Shown: positions 52,191 to 62,159 of the stretch, piece by piece
Layout of the letters: each line of letters starts with the position of its first letter
How positions within the stretch are numbered: the first letter of the stretch is position 1
Assembly: GCA_037447655.1 (NCBI GenBank)
Contig: JBBHKE010000284.1
Span: forward strand, 16,906 to 80,905
Direction of reading: 5' to 3'
Source of the DNA: Zygnema cylindricum
Taxonomy: Eukaryota; Streptophyta; Zygnematophyceae; Zygnematales; Zygnemataceae
Length of the DNA: 64,000 nucleotides
Position numbers and translations under genes: made by a program
The notes under the pieces: generated by a model
What the model was told of the DNA's origin: nothing
Databases searched by the model: none
Seen by the model: only the letters and a program-made list of their open reading frames with translations

Positions 52191-52620
52191 CGAAGTTCCT
52201 TTATTCCTTGTGTCAATTGGTTGTTCTGTCTAGTTTTTGTCAATTTGTCTGCATGTTTAAATTTCTGCTATGCTTTATTTTCATTTCATTTGTTGTCTAG
52301 TTTGTTTTTGAGTTGTTGACTCTGAGATTGTTGAACTCTCCAGTATCGTTTTCTCTTCTTTTTTCCTACCGGATTAACTCAGTCAAAACACCTAGCAAAC
52401 TTAAACAAATAAAAACTTAAAAAAAAAAATCTCAATATATATAAATATATTAGGTTGCACAAATTATCACATAAAATTACCATTGCTTTATAGTCGGGCA
52501 AAGCGTGGCATAGTGTTGATACGCGTGCCCTAAAAGGCTACTAACTAAGTTGGTAATTGAGCTATGGTGTCTGCTCGACAATTTGGAAGTAGAGCCGGTG
52601 GAGCTGATCCGTTTTTTGGG

Positions 52621-53193
52621 AGCTTTGCAAAACTCCGGTTGTAGCAAACAACCGTAGTTCACCCTTGACAATCACTTGGTTGTTAAGAGTGATTTGTAAG
52701 TATTACTATGCATTGCGGGTGCAGGCGCGTGTCAGGATAGATTGTTGATCGTTTAGAGGGTACGTCATTGGATTGGGTTCAATCAGACCCAATTGTATTG
52801 AGCATCTGCATTGTCCACGCTTTCCATGCTTGCCATCTGGCCGTGAGTGGCCTTGTGTTCTTCCTGTTGTATGTTTGGCGTGGAATTTTCTGGTTAGATC
52901 TAGCCGTTGGTGGCCTTGTATATAACTATTTTCTGCCTGTGGAGCTTTAGATCTGCACCTCCGGGTGATTGTTTAGCAATTTTTTTGCTTTTATAGATCT
53001 CGCCCTTTGGCCTTGCCCACTTGTTTGCAGGGTAGAGGTTTGGGTACAAGCGGCTGCGTGAATAGATCAGGCCATCGTGGCCCGGCTAGAGACTTTTTGG
53101 ATTGGTGGTTACGTGTGTGGTGTGGTTTGGCATTTGGTGCATATTGTATAGGGTGTATCCGTTAGTCAATTAAGTTTTATCTCCGTCACTTTT
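52621..53193 (+). other. gypsy untranslated leader
   Basis: Between the LTR end and gag. No open frame of note. A primer-binding site should lie at the start; TGGGAGCTTTGC (about 52617) starts with TGG like many such sites, but I cannot match it to a tRNA. It contains an inverted repeat TTGGGTTCAATCAGACCCAA at about 52772-52791. Confidence 0.55.
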
Positions 53194-54702
53194 ATGCCCA
53201 CTGATTGGGATAATCTTGACTACTCATCCAGATCCACACGTAGCGGTGGAACTTTTCGTTCGCCAAATTCCGATCAACAATATTTGTTGAATTCTGTCCC
53301 TTTTCCATTAAGTCCCACAAGCGTATCTAGAGCGTCATCCACTCGTTCAGATTTGACCACCGTGTCATCTTTATCATCCATTTCATCCACCCTATCTGTG
53401 GAAGAGGTTGATAACGAAGAGGGACCCGTTTTGGATTCCCTTTCTTTTTGGTCTCCGTTAGTACCTAGTCAGGTATTGACTTCAACTCACGCATTTCCTT
53501 CGATGGCCTCTACATTGGAGGGCTTTCCAGGTAAACTTCATTTCTGTTTTTCCGGAATGAAGGACACCAGGAGATTATCACATTTTCGAATGCTATTTCA
53601 TACTGAAATGCGAGATCTCGCTTTCCGTTATCAAGACTCATTTGACCTTCGTGTCGCTTTCTCACTCCTCCGACTTTACCTTGGCGGTTCCGCCCTTACC
53701 TTGTATTCACGCAAGTATGATGGCATACTTGGAGTGACTTAATTTTCTCCACCATTTACCGGTACGCCTGAGGTTATAGGTCAAGCAGAAATTCCTTATC
53801 AAGCTGCTATTCCCGAGGTCTTACATGCACAAGGCAATGTTCTTTATGCCGCTCTCGCGGAGGTTCCCCATCAATATGCTGTTGCAGCACAAGTTTTTGT
53901 CCCGGCACGACCTGGGATGACCATTGCGTTACGAGACCCTCTTACTGTAATGTTTGATCTGTTACAAGAGGAGTATCGCATGCAGAACCCGAACCAAGTA
54001 AAGGAATTAATAAATTGTGAGCGTAAAAAAGGCGAAACTGCCCCCGCTTTACAAGCCCGCATGGAAACCTTGCGCGAAGCTTTACCCGATCTAATGTCAG
54101 ATGCCAAAGCTGTCCAAAAGTTTGTAGGACAATTTCCTTTTCAGTCTAAGAAATTCATTCAAAGCCACCTTACCCAAACATACGGTCTCAAATTCACGTT
54201 TGATCAAACAGCCCAGTACGCGGTTGAATACGAGATGACAAATTGTTGGTGGGAAGCTCACGATCGACCGAAAGCACCTCAAAAGGGACCTACTCCTTTT
54301 AACCCACAAAATCCTCGTAATCCAGGGCCAAATAATCGCCCACCGAGGGTTCCAGCTATGGGAACTCCACCCAATCAACCATCAAATCGCATTTGCTTTC
54401 GATGTGGCAAAACTGGACATGATGCCCGGATGTGTCCGGATAAATCTACAACCTGTACCCACTGCAAACAAACCGGCCATTTCGTATATTGTTGTCACAT
54501 CAAAAATCTTGAATTTTCATATCAAAATCAGATTCGAAATGGCGGAATTCCAGCTAGATATGCCAAGATAGTCCAACCAGCGAAAGAGCTAGAAAAAGAT
54601 TCTCCACCCAAAGTGTCTCAGAGAGAAAGAGAGAGAGAGGAAATGCAAACTCAAATGGCCGCCATGATCAAAGACCAGTTTGCACCCCTTATGTTCAAAT
54701 GA
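53194..54702 (+). pseudogene. gypsy gag with one in-frame stop
   Basis: 502 codons in a single frame from MPTDWDNLDYSS to PLMFK, interrupted only by TAA at 53740-53742. The first 80 residues are Ser/Thr-rich. Residues about 90-330 look like a retrotransposon Gag capsid region (SHFRMLFHTEMRDL, MTIALRDPLTVMFDLLQEEYR, QTYGLKFTFDQTAQYAVEYE). Two CCHC zinc knuckles follow a Pro/Asn-rich linker: CFRCGKTGHDARMC and CTHCKQTGHFVYCC (about 54390-54495). It would package element RNA into particles. The stop codon TGA overlaps the ATG of the protease frame (ATGA at 54699-54702). Confidence 0.88.
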
Positions 54703-55547
54703 AACCACCCACTCATCTAACCGGCATGGCCCGCACCGTTGTACACACGCCCACGTTGGCAGGTCGTATCTTACGAGATTCCACCGTCCAACAACGAGAG
54801 GTTATTTCGAACAATCAAAAATTGCGGGCAATAAAATCTAACACGATTCCGTTGTCATTCGCTAAAGAACCTTCTTCTCCCTTGCCTGAAACCTCTTCAG
54901 CCATCGGGGCTGAAGCTCTCAACATAGTGGACCGAACCATACATGAGGCACATCGCGTAAAAGAACGCTTGTGCATTCTATCAACCATGATTTCTGACAC
55001 TCCAAACTTCTCTTTTACCCCTGATAGCTCTGCTGCAGCTGCAGCTGCCGCTTTAGAAGCACTACAGCTGCACATAAATCTTGCGGCTGTTCGGCGTATT
55101 TCCGTAGAGGAGCGAGGTACCCTCGATCCTCATATCAGTTTTTTGGATAACGGGAAGGGTTCATTGTTCATCAATGGTATAGCCCCTTCCCTTCCTCTCA
55201 TGGATACGGGTGCAAAGCCGGTGATATTGGTCTCTAGGTTTGCACTCAAGCTTAGTCTAACCCCGGACAAGCTTGAGTCCACCTCTACTCGCTTGCTAAC
55301 CTCAGCGGGCACAACCGAGCCAGTCTTAGGAATCACTAAGGAACCTCTCGTTTTCCGGTTCCAAAACGGAATGGCCACGGAATGTGCTGAAATCTCGGTT
55401 CACTCTTTGGTCAGTAAATGTAGTGACTATGAATGTTTAGTGGGACACGACGTTATATTTCGTGTAGGGGGTGGAGCTGACATGCATGATCAGACATTTT
55501 CTTATAGGCCCACTAACTTCCAGAACGCAAAATTTGTCTTCCAATAA
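54699..55547 (+). CDS. gypsy aspartic protease
   Basis: 282 codons, intact. The first 100 residues are unrecognised. An Ala-rich run (SSAAAAAAALEAL) lies near residue 110. The active site is PLMDTGAKPVILVS near residue 165, followed by a beta-rich half ending YECLVGHDVIFRVGGG (near 245-260), which resembles the LLG-x-D strand of retropepsins. It matures the polyprotein. The start overlaps the gag stop by four bases, which would suit termination-reinitiation or a -1 shift. The frame ends 17 bp before the methyltransferase, which is in yet another frame. Confidence 0.85.
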   Translation: MKPPTHLTGMARTVVHTPTLAGRILRDSTVQQREVISNNQKLRAIKSNTIPLSFAKEPSSPLPETSSAIGAEALNIVDRTIHEAHRVKERLCILSTMISDTPNFSFTPDSSAAAAAAALEALQLHINLAAVRRISVEERGTLDPHISFLDNGKGSLFINGIAPSLPLMDTGAKPVILVSRFALKLSLTPDKLESTSTRLLTSAGTTEPVLGITKEPLVFRFQNGMATECAEISVHSLVSKCSDYECLVGHDVIFRVGGGADMHDQTFSYRPTNFQNAKFVFQ

Positions 55548-55564
55548 TTTCCGCTAGGAAACCC

Positions 55565-56878
55565 ATGCCTGTGATGGCACATTCGCCCACTTTCGTACTT
55601 GCATTTTCAGGGAATTCGGTGGGGGCCGAAATATTTCATTCATTGTCGGCGGAAGAAATTTTACCCGATAGTTTTTCCTTGCCAGAAATTTTCAGTGATC
55701 CCAGATTTCTTATAGATACGAGGGAATTTGACCGCATCTTTAACCAAACCTTGTCGATTCCACTTTCTTCGGTCCCTTTCCCAATTTCCATCCCTACATA
55801 TTCTTCCGGATTTCTTCCCATCAGTTGGAAACTGGTCAAATTGAGTCCTCATCGTGATGTATTGGTGATTTTGGACCTCTTCACTAAAATCGGCACTTCC
55901 CTCCTTTCTTGTCTGCGGAACGGATTATTAATCCGATTTTATTATTCTGTCGAGATTGATCCTTTAGCACGAAAAGCACAACTATATCATTGTAATCTGT
56001 TGCATTCCAAATACCCGGAATTGTTACCAACATCCGCATACGAACATATGCATACTACCCTCCCAGAAGACATCCGGATTGTGGGGAACCATCATTTACT
56101 AGAGATTGGGCCGGTCGATCTAGTTTTCGGCGGATGGGAATGCCAGGGAATGTCTCAAGCTGGGAAAGGTCGCGGATTAGCGGATCCCCGTACCAAATTA
56201 TTTTTTGAATTGGTTCGCATCCTCAATTTTCTGCAAACTTTAGAGCATCCTATGACGTATATCTTGGAAAATGTCACAGCTTACAACGATCCAAGACCTA
56301 CGGTCCTGGCTGATTATCAACGGATCGAACAATTAATTGGTCCGCCCCTTATTATTGACGCCGCTCGCCATGGTTCACTGGCACACTGGGTTCGCTCAAA
56401 ATAAACGAACCTGATTGATATTGGTCGACTCCATGAGGCTATCCTTTCAGTTTGTCCTCCTCCTACAAACATTCAGGCTGCCCTTCTTCCTTTCCATGAG
56501 GTGCAGCCTTGTATTCAAAAGGAGTGTCCCCCTAATTTCAATATCAATGTCCAGGGTCAACCTCTCAAGGTTCTTCCTACTTTAGTTTCTTACCCACATT
56601 CACATGCATTTTCTAATGACAGTCCTGGCATGCTCCAAAACATTTGTACCGGTGAGCTCGAAGAGCCTACCTCCATGGAGCGAGAACACCTCATGCATTT
56701 CATCCCTGGCACTACAGCGGCTCTTGGCCTTACCGCACGTCAAAGATGCACTTTATTAGGTCGTGTCATGGACCCTCAGTCTTTGTCCTTTGTTTTAGGT
56801 CTCGGGTTCGCAGCTGGTCGCCACTCTCAGGCACATCCGTCTCAACCAGCTGGGGGGAGGGCAGGCATCACAAAGTAA
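55565..56878 (+). pseudogene. retrotransposon-encoded C5 DNA-cytosine methyltransferase
   Basis: 437 codons in one frame, broken by a single TAA (56402-56404). It transfers a methyl group from S-adenosylmethionine to cytosine C5. Motif I is VILDLFTKIGTSLLS (residues 101-115), with Lys where the first Gly is usual. Motif II is YYSVEID (Glu130). Motif IV is FGGWECQGMSQAGKG (188-202), keeping catalytic Cys193 but with Glu for the usual Pro before it. Then GLADPRTKLFFE and motif VI YILENVTAYND (Glu235). A motif VIII-like SLAHWVRSK precedes the stop, which falls where related proteins have Trp before TNL. The C-terminal part has EREHLMHFIPGTTAALGL and RCTLLGRVMD, matching motifs IX-X. It lies between protease and reverse transcriptase. 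The product of the first 279 codons lacks the C-terminal motifs. Domain identity is firm; activity in this copy is unlikely. Confidence 0.9.
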
Positions 56879-58178
56879 ATCTTTTCGTCCCACTCTCAAA
56901 GGGACCACATTTCAATTTTTCCTCTTTCCTTCTCCAATTCCACCAGTCCCAAAAATCTCTATCTATGATTTCCTCAACCTTAGCCACATGTCCTGGTCTA
57001 TTCCCGCATACACGGCTGTCCAATCTGCAAGCTCCACACATAATCCACATACTTCGCATTGGACCGCGGCTTTTCCCACACGCAGTTGGAGTCATTGGGT
57101 GAATTGCCTTAAACAGGCACCTGTGGCTTACGAGTTAGGTCAAACGCTCATCGCAGATGAACAGTTGGCCTTCCCAAAAGCTATGGAGGCCATGACGACT
57201 GAGAATCCCGAGGCTCCTAAATGGAAATTCGGAACCAATCTTACAAAGGCCGAACAAGAATTATTGAATGACGTAGTCTTACGTAATATCGATGCCTTTG
57301 CTTTTTCAATGAACGATTTGGGTCATCACACCACGTATAAGATGTCGATAGATCTCGAAGATGACCGCCCTATATTTAAACCAAAACATCGTCTGTCAGA
57401 AACCGAATGGGAAATGGTAGACAAGCGATGTGCTGAGCTAGAGGAAGCTGGCCTAATCTATCGGTCAGACTCCACATTTGCAGCTCCCACCGTCATGCCT
57501 CGGAAAAAGGATTCCGAGGGTAATTTTACTGAACGTCGAATGTGCGGTGATTATCGTGAACTAAATGTTAGGACCGTTTAAGATCGTCATCCCATGCCCT
57601 TCGCCGAGGAAATATTTGACCACGTAGGCGGGGCGAAGTATTTTAGTATCATTGACCTCCGTCAAGGATTCAATCAAATTGAGATAGAAGAAAAAGACCG
57701 ACATAAATCTGCCTTTTGGGGTAGTAACGGCCGATGGGAATGGGTCGTAATGCCATTCGGACTTAAAAACGCTCCAGCGGTATTTCAAAAAGTCATGGAC
57801 TCAGTTCTCGAAGGTTGTAAGTTTGCTAGATGTTACATCGATAACCTCATCATTGCCTCCGCTACTATCGAAGAGCACGCAACTCACATCGAATGGGTAT
57901 TGACTGAATTAATAAAGGTTGGATTAAAGTGTCATCCCGCAAAATGCACCTTTGGATCCGAGGGAGTGCCTTTCCTTGGCCATTTTATCTTGGCTGAGGG
58001 GATCACTCCTCTCGAAGCAAAGGTAGAGGCAATCAGTAAATTGCCGGCTCCAACAGACCTCACAAGTCTGCGAGCCTTTCTTGGACTTGCTAATTATTAT
58101 CGTAGGTTCGTATCTAATTTCAGTACCATCGCATCTCCGTTAAACGACCTCCTCAAGAAGGAAGTTGCCTTCATATAG
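56862..58178 (+). pseudogene. gypsy reverse transcriptase
   Basis: Frame open from a G-rich run (about 56850-56862), so the methyltransferase and reverse transcriptase were probably one polyprotein joined before a frameshift there. The N-terminal 150 residues form a connector. The polymerase follows: PIFKPKHRLSETEWEMVDKR, STFAAPTVMPRKKD, RMCGDYRELNVRTV, a TAA at 57579-57581, KYFSIIDLRQGFNQIEI (first catalytic Asp), VVMPFGLKNAPAVFQKVMD, CYIDNLIIAS at about 57831-57857, and VPFLGHFI plus LRAFLGLANYYRRFV. The catalytic box YIDD is YIDN here (GAC to AAC at 57843-57845), which abolishes polymerase activity. It ends at TAG 58176. Confidence 0.92.
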
Positions 58179-58897
58179 GGTCCCGATCAGATTTCCGCAT
58201 TTCAAAAAAAAAAAATCGCTATATCGAGTGCTCTGATTCTCCGTTCCCCCAATCAAAAACTCCCTTTTTGTCTCCAAACTAATTTTGGAAAACTCGGGCC
58301 ATTTTGACATAAAGAGAGCTGAGCGGAGAGGAATATGTAGTTGTTTACGCGAGTAGAAGCAATAATTGTGCTGAATCGAATCATAGTAGTTACGAAAGGG
58401 AATGTCTAGCTGCGGTTTGGGGAGTCGTTCACTTCCGCCATTATTTGTACGGAAAGCCTTTCACACTTCTAACTGACCATCAACCCTTACATTGGCTGAT
58501 GACTAACAATAAGCTTTCAAGGAAGCTAGCGTGATGGGCTTTAATTTTGCAAGAATATGACGTTGAAATAATCCACCGACGCGGTCTGCTTAGTCTAAAA
58601 GCGGACGAAATTTCCCGAAATCCTTTGCCCCGAACGACGGATAACGGAGTTCGACAGGATTTCGATGATGACGATGTTCTCGTCATGTCAATGGGTTATT
58701 ATCTTGCTTACTGTCTGGCCTCTATTCCGAACCCTCGTCCCGCCACAGATCTTTGGCGTGATGGGCCTCTCATTCTTTTCCTATCCTCTCAGACCTTCAG
58801 GTCCGGCACCACCTCTGACAAAGAAGATAGAGTGAAAAAGAGAGACAAAAATTACCTTTGGCTCGGGGGGTATCTAGTTCGGTTGTTGGCAGATTGA
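58179..58897 (+). pseudogene. gypsy RNase H
   Basis: A frameshift separates it from the reverse transcriptase; the left part (58180-58370) is badly degraded, with stops and an A-run. From 58379 the frame reads YERECLAAVWGVVHFRHYLY and FTLLTDHQPLHWLM, a TGA at about 58531 (K-L-A-stop-W, where Arg is normal), then ILQEYDVEIIHRRG and LKADEISRNPLPR. These are standard gypsy RNase H motifs. The conserved Glu (in YERE) and Asp (in TDHQ) are present. Confidence 0.88.
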
Positions 58898-60030
58898 AGC
58901 CATAGGCACGTCCCTCGTCCTACCGAGATGCTTTCTCTTATTGAGCAGATTCACACCGAGCTTGGTCACTACTGTACTTAGCGGACGTTAAGCCTACTTC
59001 AGGCACGGTATTGGTGGTCAAGAATGCAAGCCGATGTTGCTGCTATTCTACACAAGTGTGCCACCTACGACCGTCTCCGAACTTCTTTCTCTAATTGACA
59101 GACTACTCTCCAACCTCTACCCATTAGAAGTTTATTTTATCGATGGTTGGTCAATTTTGCCGGACCTTTTCCCATCTCACGTAGAAAAAACAATACATCA
59201 TTGATTATATCAGTAAGTGGGTAGAAGTCATAACTCTACCTCACAAAACATCAAAGTTAACCACCGCAAACTTCAAGGAACATGTCCTTATGAGATACGA
59301 TGTCCCAGCCGAGGTCCTTACGGATCAAGGTACAAATTTCGGGGAGAATTTCAAGAGATGTTTGATGAGGCCCTCATTGATCACCGTCATACTAATCGCG
59401 ATCACCCTCAAGACGATGGCTTGAATGAACTGGCAGTCCAGACATTTAAGCGTGCCTTGCGTAAGCATTGCTTAGAGAAACACATTTTGGTTTGGGACGA
59501 GTCCCTTGGCTAAATAACCATGGGATATCGCATGTCAGTTCAAGCTAGTCTGGCTAACTTTAGCCCGTATTATATTTTATTTGGGCGACAACCGTTGCTC
59601 GGTCGTAATATTCAGAAAGCTGCAAGCTTTCCGTTTCCACTGATGTGTGACACTATTTTTTTTTAAGAACTCACTCGTCGTGCCTTGCTTTTTGCCCATA
59701 AAATGCCCAAGGCTTTTTATAATCTGCAGATTGCTCAACATCAGGACACACTCCGGTTTGCCACCACTCAAAACGGCAGTTACAAGCCCCAACAGAAGCC
59801 CTATCTGGTGGGAGACTATGTTTATCTTTGCATGCAATCTTTTGACACCTAGGACACGGATGTTTTTGCACACATCCTACGGATTATTGAGTAGGATCCA
59901 AACGGAATGTTGGGATTACAAGGAGCCGACATGCGGATGTTCTAAGAGCACTCCAAGAATTGTGCCCCATGTTATTTACCAGATTTGTTGCAAGATATGG
60001 ATCCTATGCGGATACCGATTACGGAGGCGA
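58898..60030 (+). pseudogene. gypsy integrase
   Basis: Zinc domain: IHTELGHYCT, a TAG, RTLSLLQARYWWSRM and KCATYDR, where the second Cys of the CxxC pair is Tyr. Core: WLVNFAGPFPIS (first catalytic Asp changed to Asn, AAT at 59153), then, after a shift in an A-run near 59185, YIISKWVEV-type sequence (as YIIDYISKWVEV) and VLTDQGTNF (second Asp, 59323). After another shift near 59335 it reads EMFDEALIDHRHTNRDHPQDDGLNELAVQTFKRALRK (Glu at 59427). The C-terminal part keeps MGYRMSVQASLANFSPYY, ALLFAHKMPKAFYNLQIAQHQ, VGDYVYL and LQGAD, the usual DNA-binding tail of these integrases. Multiple stops make it non-functional. Confidence 0.88.
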
Positions 60031-60036
60031 CAACAT

Positions 60037-60174
60037 GTACCTTCTGTCATTGATCGGACGGGGAAACTACCATGTTACTTTGTGATCATTGCAATCAGGG
60101 GTTTCACATGGAGTGTTTGGTGCCCCCATTGTTGGCGGTTTCGGATGGTCACTGGTTTTACCACGGATGATGCG
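60037..60174 (+). pseudogene. PHD finger at the integrase C-terminus
   Basis: Same frame as EHSKNCAPC...DPMRIP upstream. It reads CTFC, then GETTMLLCDHCNQGFHMEC, LVPPLLAVSDGHWF and a final Cys. This fits the C4-H-C3 PHD pattern, with CxxC, CxxC, H-xx-C and the Trp two residues before the last pair. Two CGA-type Arg codons appear as TGA stops (60052-60054 and 60169-60171), and the seventh Cys is Tyr (TAC after WF). PHD fingers bind histone H3 tails, often methylated or unmodified Lys4; here it would steer integration to chosen chromatin. A chromodomain sits in the analogous place in many other gypsy elements. Confidence 0.85.
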
Positions 60175-60219
60175 AGCTTCCGGTCGTGTTGGCCAGCTCT
60201 TCTGCCGGCTTAAGAGCTG

Positions 60220-60230
60220 GGGGGGAGAAT
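60220..60230 (+). promoter_or_regulatory. gypsy polypurine tract
   Basis: GGGGGGGAGAA directly before the 3' LTR start TAAACCGACC. The Pol frame reads through it (AGGEN). Confidence 0.85.
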
Positions 60231-62159
60231 AAACCGACCTAACCATAACCAGCTAAGTCGATGACCTTTTTTTTTCTTCCACCTTGCCTGTTGTTGTATT
60301 TTTCCATTTTCACTTTTATGTCTTATATCAGTCACAATATCTTGTTATCATTTGGGTTTAAGTGGAGCATAGCTCATGATATTGCATGCATCCTCACGTT
60401 ATCAGACACATGCACGACGGTTGTTATGGTGCATGTCGTCGGCCAATTTCCTTGTCTATATTTAGGGATTAGAAAGGGCAGCTGCCACACTAATTCGTAT
60501 TTGGGTGTTATTTGGGTTTTACAGAGACCGTACATACCCACATTTCGCTTTCGCGTCAACCGTACAATTTTTACATTGCCGTACGCGTCGTCCGTACGTA
60601 TTCATTTTTGGCCGTAACATGCGCCGACGATAAGTTGACCATACGACTCAGAATTCCCGGATTTTCTGTCGACGACGACTTCGACTGTACGACATACATT
60701 CTCCCGTGATTTCCGCCGACGGTGGATTTATTCATTTCGCGTCGTCCGTACCATATATATTCTGTGCGATTTTCGCCGACGGTGAATTCAAATTTTCACT
60801 TCGACCATACGACTTCTCTTTTCCAGAATTCCCGCGATCGTAAAGTGGACCGTACCTGGGGTCCTACTGTACCTGTGGTCCTATCGTACAAACTTTTATT
60901 CCCTTGGATCCCGGCCGACAACAAATGTTAATCATTTCGCGTGAAGTATTTTCTCGGCTGTCGACGTCGAGTATGCGATTTTTGTAACATCACATCTGGA
61001 CCGTTGACGCAAGTGATAGACAAATCGGATGTCACTTTTGACGAAGCAACGTGATTGGAACATTTTAATTCATGTTCTATTTGGAGGTTCACGCGTTCAC
61101 AAGTAGATAGGAAGGGTTTTAATCCGTAGGTTATAGATTTTGTAATGTAAGGCATAGGATTCGGCCTCCTATTGGCTAAATCCAAACTAGACGCAAATAC
61201 TTACATAGCACGCTGTACTCTTATTGGCTTGTTTTTGTTAGGCGTAGGCCTTGTTACTTAGTTGATTTTATATCATTTCCTGCACACAATTTTCAAGTGC
61301 AGGATTTATATATTTTTCAGTATTGGAGATTTTCTGCAACCATTTTTTTCCTTGTAAAATTGTCCGGACAGCTTAGAGGCGATTTTCTGCCTTAGCGTGA
61401 AGCGTCTAGTTTCTATTACATTATCAATCTCTTGTAAAGCCTTACATTTTAATCTATACGGCTTCGGCCAAGACCTACACAGTTTCCCTTCAACTCTTTT
61501 CTTCCGTTTCAGTGGATTTCGATCGAGTTCACACAACACAAACTTCTTTTCCCGAATGCGGCTGAATCTTAATTATTGTGGAGATTTCATGTTGGGAATA
61601 TTGTTGTGTTGTTTTGATTGCTTGTAACTTTGTATTTTTTTTTAGCTGGCTTGTGTGCATCTTTTGAGTTTGGTTATCTCAAACCTCATAAGTGTCGGGC
61701 ATATTGTCATTTTCAGTTTTTGTTTATCTTTCTCGGTTGTTTATGCTTTTATTTATTCTCTTTAAGGCTAAATTCAGATTTTCTCCGATAAGATAACTCA
61801 TGCAAGGAATATAAATAGACCGTGGAGCCTAGTGGCCATCCATCGGCTTAGTATTCTTGCACTTGAAAATTGTGTTCTCTTTTGCTTTCTCTATTGTTTT
61901 TTAAATTTCAATTTCAGTTTTCTTATATTATAAAAGATATATATATATAGCTTTAAATTTTTTAATTACCATTTGCTTGTTAGTTGACGTTATAATCTCA
62001 TTGGCTAATTTTCTGCCAATAATATACTACACTAACTTAAGTATTTGGTTTTTATTTCTTTCGCTCTCTTTGCTGATGTAAGGGGCACCTTTTTCTCACA
62101 TTGGGACCTAACTCGTAAAAGAGTGGAGTTAGTAGAGCGGATCCGTTCTTGAAAATTAA
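60231..62159 (+). repeat. gypsy 3' LTR
   Basis: About 1.93 kb, from TAAACCGACCTAACC to the point where the same start sequence recurs at 62160. Around 60585-60800 it has diverged sub-repeats built on GTCGTCCGTAC and TTCGCCGACGGTG. TATAAATA at 61810-61817 is the likely promoter. It matches the 5' LTR only moderately, so the two LTRs have diverged a long time or come from different copies. Open frames within it are noise. Confidence 0.85.
61810..61817 (+). promoter_or_regulatory. TATA box of gypsy 3' LTR
   Basis: TATAAATA followed by GACCGTGGAGCCTAGTGGCC, conserved with 51883 onward in the 5' LTR. Confidence 0.65.

Larger units (their letters stand above)
50873..52620 (+). repeat. gypsy 5' LTR, left-truncated
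   Basis: Homologous to about 60488-62150 but clearly diverged. Shared landmarks are CCTATTGGCTA (inverted CCAAT) near 51300, the TATA region at 51883-51888 followed by GAGCCTAGTGGC, and the end near GATCCGTT at about 52610. The first 250 bp of the full LTR (60231-60487) are missing here. Open frames such as 51905-52300 are low-complexity noise. Confidence 0.8.
50873..62159 (+). mobile_element. Ty3/gypsy retrotransposon carrying a DNA methyltransferase and PHD finger
   Basis: An 11.3-kb element on the plus strand. Order: LTR, gag (53194-54702), aspartic protease (54699-55547), C5 DNA methyltransferase (55565-56878), reverse transcriptase (56862-58178), RNase H, integrase, PHD finger (60037-60174), polypurine tract, LTR. 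Protease before reverse transcriptase, with integrase last, is the Ty3/gypsy order. The 5' LTR is truncated on its left; the 3' LTR is about 1.9 kb. Most genes contain one or more stops or frameshifts, and catalytic residues of reverse transcriptase and integrase are substituted, so it is not autonomous. Cytosine methyltransferases in algal and dinoflagellate LTR retrotransposons have been reported, as I recall; I cannot check how close this one is. Confidence 0.92.

Noticed and set aside
51905-52300. 131-codon open frame with many Phe/Leu, resembling a membrane protein
   Set aside because: It is the translation of the T-rich minisatellite in the gypsy LTR.
60261-60931. Plus-strand frames of 65-118 codons
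   Set aside because: They fall in the U3 region of the gypsy 3' LTR, overlap in different frames and show no protein motif.
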